Positions 56,802 to 64,000 of a stretch of DNA of 64,000 nucleotides are shown piece by piece. Made by a program: the position numbers and the translations under genes. The first letter of the stretch is position 1, and every line of letters begins with the position of its first letter. Origin of the DNA: Linum tenue (lineage: Eukaryota; Streptophyta; Magnoliopsida; Malpighiales; Linaceae); assembly GCA_946122785.1 (NCBI GenBank), contig CAMGYJ010000008.1, positions 16,827,475 to 16,891,474 of the forward strand, in the 5' to 3' direction. The notes beneath the pieces are model-generated. The model saw nothing but the letters and a program-made list of their open reading frames with translations, searched no databases and had not been told where the DNA came from.

Positions 56802-58383
56802 TAGGCTAAATTACAAATTTGGTCACTCAAATTACATAAAAGTTTCACGATTGCCACCCGACTAACTTTACGTATCATTTCATCGTTAGTCACTAACCGT
56901 CAGTCTCCGTCAGACTCCGTTAATTTTTTGATGATGTGGCAACCAGAACTGATGACTAGACCATTAACTTTATGACATGGAAATTTAAAAAATAAAATAA
57001 AATAAAAAAGAGCACCCTCTCTGTTCTTCTTCTTCCTCGACTTTTTAGCCATGGCCTGTTTCAAATTGGAGAAACTGAATCTCGTTCCAAGTCTCATCTC
57101 CAATCTCCCAACTCCACTTCTTCTTCTTCCACCTACAGACCCACCTCTATCTCCCCATTCCACCAACTCTTCTTCACCGCATCGCATAATATCTCCATCT
57201 ATTACTCAAAAAATCCAGCTCCGCCATGGCCACCCCAACCTTCGAACACCCCAGCCTCCCCAGATCCGGGTCGGCATGCCGGGTTCACTAACATATCACT
57301 AGGGTTGATTGTCGTCGGACAAGCCACCTTCTAGAACTCAAAAGCACCTTCCCTGAACCCCGATTCCTTCTCCTCGTTCCCTATAAGATATTTCCCCCAA
57401 AAGTACAGATGGATTAAAACCACCCCAGTGAATCGAATCCCTCCGAATGCTTCCTTGCCGAGCCTAATCACCATCTGATCAGCTATATTCTTGTCGTTGA
57501 TGTCCCATGCGACGAACACCGAGTCGAAATTGGCGTGCTTGTTGACTCAATCCTCAGATCCGCCGCCAGAGGAATGGGAAGCGATCCATTTGAGCGCGAC
57601 CAATGGATCCTCGTACGTGATGGGGAAAGTGTTTTCGAGGGCTCTCCGGTAGTCGACGGAGTCGGCAATGCCATTGGCCTCAGCGACCAAGGTGTTGAGG
57701 TAATTGTGTAGATTGGGGAGAAGGCGGATTCGATGAGGAAGGCGCCGCCGTGGTATTATACCGAGACGGTGAGCTTCTCTCCACGTATGGTCTGCTTCGA
57801 GAGGTAGATTCTGGATCGGAGAATCACATCCCCGCCGCCCTCGCCAGCGGAGGAAGAGGAGTAATACCTAACATCTTTGGAATGGAGGGTGGATTTGGGA
57901 TCGTAGAGAGAAGGCGGGACGATTTTGGTCCCCGTGAGGCGCTGCACGGTGCCATCTTTAGAGATACGGAGGAAAGGGAGGCACTCCCTGATGGATCTGC
58001 GTTGGAAAAAGAAGAAGGGGAGTTCAGAGATGGGACTTGGAATTGGAGATGGAAGAGCAAAAGGGTTAGGAGATTGGTGACGGGATTGTGTTTCCCTAAT
58101 TTGTAGCAGACCATGACTAAAGCCGAGTAAGAAGAAGAATTGAGAGAGCACATATTTATTTTTTTCAATTTCCATGTCATTAAGTTAACGGTCCAATCAG
58201 CAGTTCTGTTTGCCACGTCATCAAAAAAATGACGGAGTTAACGGATTCTGACGGAGACTGACGGCCGGTGACTAGTGGTGAAAGGATTCGTAAAGTTAGT
58301 GGCAAATCAGAAAGAAAATTAATTTGAGTGGCAAACGTGAAAAAATTATGTAATTTGAGTAACCAAACATGTAATTTAGCCTA
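56802..58383. mobile_element. Old Pack-MULE carrying a carboxylesterase gene copy
   Basis: The TIRs start TAGGCTAAATTAC and end GTAATTTAGCCTA. They remain alignable for about 180 bp (GGTCACTCAAATTAC / GTAATTTGAGTAACC, GACGGAG-rich inner part). Flanking 9-mers AAATTAGTG and AAAATAATG match at 7 of 9 positions, which fits an aged MULE duplication. The GC-richer interior is a degenerate carboxylesterase gene on the minus strand. No transposase is present. Confidence 0.78.
57060..57990 (-). pseudogene. Captured CXE-type carboxylesterase (alpha/beta hydrolase) pseudogene
   Basis: The minus-strand pieces follow the order of plant CXE/HIDH-like carboxylesterases: PFLRISKDGTVQRLTGTKIV, PPSLYDP, SKDV, a stop, then YHGGAFLIESAFSP (HGGG oxyanion region), NYLNTLVAEANGIA, SVDYRRALE, ALKWIASH, FVAWDINDKNIADQM and FWGKYLIG. 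A C-terminal trace (DAVKKSWWNGEIEV) lies near 57140. The nucleophile elbow GDSAG has become WDIND, so the catalytic Ser is lost. At least two stops and several frameshifts are present. Intact relatives hydrolyse esters or dehydrate isoflavanones, and gibberellin receptors share the fold. Its position between MULE TIRs indicates capture. Confidence 0.8.
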
Positions 58384-58917
58384 AAAATAATGTATTAATT
58401 TTTTATAATGATTGTATACTGGTCGTAAGAAAAAATTTCTCTATAACATACATGCTTGTTGATAGCTCGATATGTTTTTTAACCAAAGTGATAGCGCGAT
58501 AAGAAAGGTACAAATATAAGCTAATATTGTTAAAATGGGAAAAACATTGACCATCGCCCTTAAAAAAAGTTAAAATCAGTGCGCCTTAAATTTATAATGA
58601 ACTTTATTAGTGGATCAATTTCGTGAAAATAGCATCAGAAAAATGGATCAATTTGGACTTGTTGATAGTGTCGTGTTAAATATTAATAATTGGTAACAAA
58701 AAGTTAATAATGGGAACATTATTAAAAGCGTCGTGTTATATATTAATAATGTAGTCGTGAAACGTTATAACTGTTGAAGAAACTATTAATAGCGCAGTGT
58801 TGAAACGTTAATATTAAGTAACGTTAATAACTGGTAAACAAACGTTACTGATAGCTACGACGCAAGTTAAACTTGTTGATAAATATGGACATGAAGTTTT
58901 GTTTCCACCCATGTGCG
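58384..58917. repeat. AT-rich spacer with degenerate short repeats
   Basis: Within about 58660-58860 the phrases GCGTCGTGTTA, ATTAATAAT and AACGTTAATA recur several times at irregular ~40-60-bp spacing. There is no gene. Confidence 0.5.
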
Positions 58918-59730
58918 TAGGGGTGTTCAAACGGATTGGTTACCGTGGTAACCATATTAACCGGTAGTATTCGGTTAATTTGGTTTGGGTAATTTGGATA
59001 ATTGGTTTGGTTTGGTTAAACAATTTAGCTTATTTGGTTTGGTTTCAACACTACTAACCAATGAAACCAATTAACCAATTAATGATGCACCTAATATACA
59101 AAATTATTTATACTTCCATGCAATCAACCGTACCAAATTTTCGTCATTCCCTATTTTATTTCCATGTGCACAACATACCAAAACATTATGGGTCAAAAAT
59201 TAAATGGGTCTGTCTATTTACTAAACCAAAACATTTTGGAGAGCTACTAGACTTTAGGATTACATACAATACCATGACAACCACTTCAAACTATGGATAG
59301 TTTAAGTGTTTTGTAAGAGAGTTTTAACTTCCTGATGAGGGGTATTGGTATGTTTTTGTGTTAAGGGATTTGTTGTAATCTAACTATATTAGGTGCAAAG
59401 ATGTTGAATGATGTATTAAATTGAATGATGATGATAAAATGATAATCATGGATGGTTAGTCTTATTATTATTGCTTATATATAATGATAGTTTATGATAG
59501 TAACAAACATATGGTTATTTTTATTCATTAACAAGATAATTGTTTTCATGTAATGTTATGTTATTTGGTTAATCCGATTATCCGATTAACCAAACTAATT
59601 AAACTTTGGTTTGGTTAATTTGGTTTTCGTGTTAATTTGGACGGTTTGGTTAAGACATTTTATTCCATGGTTAATGAAATTTAGGCTTAATTGATTTGGT
59701 TATTACCACGGTAACCATTTGAACACCCTA
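58918..59730. mobile_element. 813-bp hAT non-autonomous element
   Basis: The ends are TAGGGGTGTTCAAACGG and ATTTGAACACCCTA, with a perfect 8-bp duplication CATGTGCG (58910-58917 and 59731-59738). Subterminal TTGGTTACCGTGGTAACC motifs occur at both ends and TTTGGTTTGGTT repeats inside. There is no transposase. Confidence 0.9.
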
Positions 59731-59738
59731 CATGTGCG

Positions 59739-60609
59739 GAATGCAAATTAATTAAACTAGTCGTGGCTCGACCGGTTGGCCGGATTCATTTGTCAATCAC
59801 GTAAATAGCCATAGCAAATTGTATGTGAGATTAGCGTTTCTTTGGTACTATATTAAAAATAAAGTTTTAAGAAATTATATAACATTCTAATTTCTTGGTA
59901 GCATAAAAGAATTCAAATTATTATAATACTTTAACTATTCAAAGATGACATCATATTGTTTTTCGACATTCTAACCGAATTACCGAGTATAATTGTTTAC
60001 GAAAAATGAAAGACAACCATTCAAAAGATGGCATCATATTGTTATAGAGTATAATTGTTTTAAGAAAAATGAAAGACAAATCCTATGTCAAAAAAAATTA
60101 TGTGAAAAAATTCTTTTATTTACTCATCATCAGATATTACTATACACTTTCTTTTTTGCTTGTTTGTATTTTCTATGCCATGAGCAACATCATCATCTCC
60201 GCTATTAGTAAAGGTCTTCATCTCCATTAATGACATATTGATCTCAAATATCACCCGACGGTTGCTCCTTCTCTTACATTTGAATAATTTCTTCCTTTTT
60301 TTCTGCATTTTATTGCGCACAAAATTTTGAGGTTAAAAAATAATTTCAAAATACAAATATTGTTTTCATGGTTTTAGAATTTATCTTGTCCATGTTATGA
60401 AAATATATGCGGTGTGTTCATCCTTGAATTATACTTGATTTAGCTCATTCACTGTTTTCTGTTTTGGTTAGATTTTGTTGTTGAGGTGCTTTCGTGCTTT
60501 TCACTTGCGGATTTGGCCCATCCCCGTCACTGTTTCACTCAAATAGAATGATAATTAATCCATTTTTGTTTTGTCCAACTTCATTAATTTTGGTACAATG
60601 TATTGAACT
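59739..60609. other. AT-rich spacer with a direct repeat
   Basis: GAGTATAATTGTTT..GAAAAATGAAAGACAA occurs at about 59985-60017 and again at 60045-60080. Each copy is preceded by ATCATATTGTT. No supported gene is present. Confidence 0.55.
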
Positions 60610-61560
60610 CCTTCAATAATATTTTGCATTGTAATTTAATTCCTCTACGATCATTCGATTTCCAGAATTTGATCTCATAGCTCCAGATGGAATAGGCAAC
60701 CCTAGGAAATCAACCACAGACTTCCAATATTTCTGCAATAATTTATCAATCTTCACAAAACATATATCTTTGATATCACCAGTAGAAAGCTGCAAATTTG
60801 GAAAAATTAGCTCCTATATACGATTGAACAGGATATTATCGCTCAATAATTCCCAATTCTTTTCCCACAAAGATTGCACATCAGAAACTTAGCAGTGAAT
60901 AAGAATTGTGACTAACAAATTCCTTACTTTATATACAGAACCCCATAAGGCAACTTCCTTCAAACAGGCACTCCACTCATCATCATCTGCTAATAACCGA
61001 AGAGCATACCATGCTTTTTGGAAGGAATAATAGACAACACCAGTAATTGTTCTAATTTCTTCATAAGAACGATAACCTCTGACTAAATGCAACAACATGC
61101 GAAGATAAAATCGTTCTTTGCTATATGGATAACAATAATATAATCTTCCAATACAAACCTTGTTCTTCCTCATCTACCACCTTTTCAACTTACGATATCA
61201 AGCAAAATATTGAGAAAACTCCACAAAGCATGCTAATAGCATTAATGTTTCATTCTTTTCAATAGATTTTTCAATTTTTTTCATTCTCTTTCGTCTCTAC
61301 TTTATTCTCTCCAGGCAAATGACTTGACATACGTAACACAGAAGGTGAATTACAACTAATATCAAACTTAAATGTCTCTAGCATGCCTCACCTGATGTGA
61401 TGTATCGAGAATCTATAAATGCTTTAATCTCATCAATACAAACACACGATGCTGAAGATTTTTCCTGGTTTATATGTTCTCTGTCATCACTTGGTTTAGA
61501 TGCTAAAGTCGTCATTGCTCTATCTATATTTGAACAAATACTTGATAGCTCTAAACAAAA
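60610..61560 (-). pseudogene. Helitron Rep/helicase remnant (helicase region)
   Basis: Minus-strand frames in order read DEIKAFIDSRYITSGEAC, EFSQYFA, KNKVCIGRLYYCYPYSKERF, YLRMLLHLVRGYRSYEEIRT, GVVYYSFQKAWYALRLL, DDDEWSACLKEVALWGS, RNLLVTILIHC, then after a stop LWEKNWELLSDNILF. This run is characteristic of the region before the PIF1-like helicase in plant Helitron RepHel proteins. At least four breaks are present. No Helitron end (TC start, or hairpin plus CTRR end) is identified, so only a fragment remains. Confidence 0.8.
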
Positions 61561-61898
61561 AAAGTAAATTGATTACACTACTTCAAACATTCAAATAAAG
61601 TTATAATAAACTAACAAAATTTTACTGAAATAATAAAGTAATAAAAATTACAAATTATTCCAAATTTCCTTTTAGTTTCGTTGATTTCAGCTAGCCCGTT
61701 GTCCCATTGGTATTTTTTTTATGGGAGTCCCATTGGTATTTGATAATGATCATTATTGAAAATTCACGTGTCCATTTTTTTAACTGTTTTTGTTTCACTA
61801 CAAATTTCATCTTTTTATGTTTACGTGAATTAACATTAATGTAAAGGTAATTGTAGTTATGTAATATGTTTATGTTATATAATAAGAAGTTTCATATA
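61561..61898. other. AT-rich spacer before an LTR
   Basis: No gene seen. It ends at the LTR boundary TGTTCGTGCCC (61899). Confidence 0.5.
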
Positions 61899-62512
61899 TG
61901 TTCGTGCCCGGAACCCCTCTCTTCACGCCTGGCGTATCGACCCTCTCGGTTCCCCCGATATGCGCCCTCCTGCACCCACAGATATATTAGGCGGACCCGG
62001 GTGGTCCGTTAGCACTCCAACGCTCAAGTGAGAAACCTACTTTTAGAGAGAGAAGTGAAGGAACAGTTCTAGTAAGAGAAGCAAAACTGAGTAAATGAGG
62101 TTTACCTACTCGACTATTTATACCCGGGGCGAGATCGACCGGTATCCGTCGCTCTCGCCCTGTGTCAGGCCCGTCATAAATGCACCGTACGTTCCTCGCG
62201 CATGCGCCTCGACCACCTGACACCGTGGTCAGAGAACCAAGGCGCATGACCTCACCAAGTCAACTCTCCATACCCTTTCGACCGTTGGCCACTTTTGTCT
62301 TGTGCGCCCCTCGCCTGACATCCGGTCCCACCTGTCTCCCACGTCACTCTGGCCACCTGCGTCCTTGTCAGGGCGCCCCCTCAGCCCCAAAACCCTTGCC
62401 CCCATGGGCTTTCCTGAGCTCCCTTGGCTGGGCCCATGCCTACATCCCACTAACACCCTACTTTGGGCCTTTCCCTCTATGCTGGCCCTTGGCCATACTT
62501 GTTCCCCCAACA
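61899..62512 (-). repeat. 3' LTR of a minus-strand LTR retrotransposon
   Basis: On the minus strand the LTR starts TGTTGGGGGAACAAG, directly after the purine tract GGGGGGCAAT (62513-62522). It ends GGGCACGAACA at 61899. It contains a TATA box (TATAAATA at 62115-62122). The second LTR and the pol region lie beyond the right edge. A Ty3/Gypsy element of the Tat group is my inference, from the long non-coding 3' region with an opposite-strand gene. Confidence 0.72.
62115..62122 (-). promoter_or_regulatory. LTR TATA box
   Basis: TATAAATA on the minus strand in the middle of the LTR, in a GC-rich surrounding. It is the likely promoter of the element's genomic RNA if the same LTR exists at the 5' side. 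Confidence 0.55.
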
Positions 62513-62522
62513 ATTGCCCCCC
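62513..62522 (-). promoter_or_regulatory. Polypurine tract next to the minus-strand LTR
   Basis: GGGGGGCAAT on the minus strand, immediately before TGTTGGGGGAAC. Confidence 0.65.
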
Positions 62523-62988
62523 AGTTAGGCGCCTAACACCCAAGGTTAGGGGCCTGACTGTATTCTCCTCCCTTAGGTGCTCGTGCGCCTCCCTCTTGAT
62601 GCCTATGCGCCTCTTTATCCCTCTGTGTGCCTCTCACTGTCCCGCCGTGCGTCCTTCCCATCTGCCGCTTGCTCCTCTGCTCCTGGCGTGTACTTTCTCC
62701 CTCTTCTCCTCACATACTCATGTGTATTTCCTCTTTTTCTTTACCACTATTTTTTTTTCCTTTTCGTCCTATTTTTTTTCCTTTTTCTTTTCCTCTTTTT
62801 TTTTCTTTTCTTTCTCGTGACTGTTCATCTTCCGCCCTTCTTTCTGTGCCACTGTGACTCCTGCCATTCCACTCTCCCCCCCTCGATCCGTGCGCGATTC
62901 GAAATTTGAATTTCGAAATCGCTAACGGATCGGGGAAGCCTCTTCGCCTTCCCACTCTCTCTCCTTCTTTCGCCCTTGGACCCCTCAC

Positions 62989-62996
62989 TATAAAAT
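62989..62996 (+). promoter_or_regulatory. TATA box of the opposite-strand gene
   Basis: TATAAAAT in a C/T-rich context, 116 bp upstream of ATG 63105. A CCCCTCAAGAGCTCTCAC leader follows, as in plant pol II promoters. Confidence 0.55.
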
Positions 62997-63104
62997 CCCC
63001 TCTCCCCCTCAAGAGCTCTCACAACTCGCCCACATCCCCTCTCTACTTCCTCTCACTAACCTCCGAATCTCCCTTTGCTCTGCCCTACGCGCCCTCCACT
63101 TGCA

Positions 63105-64000
63105 ATGGCCTCCTCCCGTCAGATACCTCTCCCCTCACAGACTCCTGCGCCTGCCGCCGAATCAGCTGCCCCCACCCCCGATGCTGCTGCGCCTGCTACC
63201 AACGCACCTGTCGCTCATGCGCCTGCCCCTGCTGCGCCTCCCGCAACCGTCGAAGGCGACGCCACCAACGTCCCCGCTGCCCCACGCCGTAAGTATACCC
63301 ATATGCGCCTCCTTTTCCTTCTTAGCATGAACTCCTTTTCGATTGCTTGCAAATCTTTGTCGCTGCGAACATAGGATCCCTGCGCCTCGTACAAATCCGC
63401 CGCCCCCTTTTTTTTTTTTTTTTTTTTACCCCCCTCTTTCCCCTTAGCCTCACCCCTTACCCCTTCCTTTGACTCAGGCGCCTTCATCCCCCAAGACTAT
63501 GTATTCAGGCCATGGGACTCGATGTGGCCTCCTGGTTATGCGCCCCAGAATACGGCGCGGCTCCCTGTGGAGGAGGCAGGTCCCCACCACGCCTCGAAGC
63601 AGTTGGGAGTGCGGCTAGAAAAACTGGTCATATGCGCCCAAATGCCTGCGCCTTGACGTTACATCCATGCGCCCCCCGAAGCTCGTATCGGGTTGTGTGG
63701 CGAGGGGTGGGTGGGCGTGTACCAAGAGTTCATCCGGTTCGGCCTGCGCTTCCCCATTGACCCAGTGTTGGAGGGCGTCATGGTTGCCTGCGCGTGTCCC
63801 CTTGCGCGCCTCTCTCCCGCCGTCATCTTGTCCACCATTGTCTTCCGCTACCAATGCCGAAGACATCATGTCCCCCCTACCTTTAAACTTTTCAAACATT
63901 TTTTTAAAGTAACCAAGAGTAATAACTGCCTGAGTTTGCAAAGGCGCACGGCGCTCGGGTACGGATTTGTTAGCAGCTGCGTGAAGATGGGGCGCTCGTG
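63105..64000 (+). pseudogene. Opposite-strand gene in LTR element: Transposase_28-like ('putative gypsy type transposon') protein, partial
   Basis: Exon 1 (63105-63288) encodes MASSRQIPLPSQTP and an Ala/Pro-rich run. A GTAAGT donor, a T-rich tract and a TTTGACTCAG acceptor define an intron 63289-63477. Exon 2 (63478 to the window end) keeps the frame: AFIPQDYVFRPWDSMWPP, then YQEFIRFGLRFPIDPVLE, a pattern close to the plant Transposase_28 domain. A single in-frame TGA at 63654-63656 interrupts it; otherwise it is open to the edge. It runs against the direction of the LTR element whose 3' LTR is at 61899-62512. Extra opposite-strand ORFs are known in Tat-group Gypsy elements. The function is unknown. 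Confidence 0.65.

Noticed and set aside
62700..62860. T/C-rich frames encoding Phe/Ser/Leu runs
   Set aside because: Low-complexity pyrimidine tract; no protein evidence.

Overview
This window is nuclear DNA from a flowering plant, most likely a eudicot. Introns with GT..AG junctions, an F-box/LRR gene, a papain-type cysteine protease with an I29 propeptide, an NRT2-like nitrate transporter relic, and Athila, Tork-type Copia, MULE, hAT and Helitron elements all point that way. A 100-N gap at 25638-25737 shows a draft scaffold. Many 1-base breaks lie in homopolymers, so some may be consensus errors rather than real mutations. I cannot place the plant below eudicot level.

Left third (1-18572). 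A LINE (1-4873) with a gag-like ORF1 and an endonuclease/RT/RNase H ORF2 enters from the left edge. After AT-rich spacer and a Tourist-like MITE comes a four-level nest. A Harbinger-like MITE (8577-18569, TSD TTA) was hit by a 9.56-kb Mutator-like element (8617-18177, 10-bp TSD, ~187-bp TIRs). That element was in turn hit by a hAT (13174-15931, 8-bp TSD) and by a smaller MULE (16173-17732, 9-bp TSD). Once the two inner insertions are subtracted, the large MULE carries two convergent genes: a mudrA-like transposase (+ strand, two in-frame TGA codons) and a 100-codon zinc finger-GRF/transmembrane gene (- strand) starting from the right TIR. The nested hAT encodes a spliced protein that keeps the BED finger and the dimerisation domain but lacks the catalytic core.

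Middle (18573-39144). An F-box/LRR gene with one frameshift (20953-22474) is followed by a broken F-box relative. Then come a 661-bp hAT MITE, an LTR fragment beside the gap, and a degenerate minus-strand gene. A full-length LINE (26957-33595, 16-bp TSD) sits inside an older TIR element and is itself cut by a 450-bp hAT MITE. A non-autonomous MULE, the only clearly intact host gene (cysteine protease, 35540-36670, - strand) and ~1.7 kb of degenerate tandem repeat complete this part.

Right part (39145-64000). An internally deleted Athila element (- strand, 39145-51213) has a Copia element (45936-50716, TSD ACGCC) inside one LTR. It abuts the 3' end of a second, divergent Athila on the + strand (51214-53623). 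Next are the 3' end of a third LINE, an NRT2 pseudogene, an old Pack-MULE carrying a degenerate carboxylesterase gene, an 813-bp hAT element, a Helitron helicase relic, and the 3' LTR of a minus-strand LTR element. The internal region of that last element carries an opposite-strand gene with its own TATA box and intron.

Overall this is a transposon-dominated region whose insertion order can be read from target-site duplications. The most interesting item is the two-gene transposase + zf-GRF MULE.
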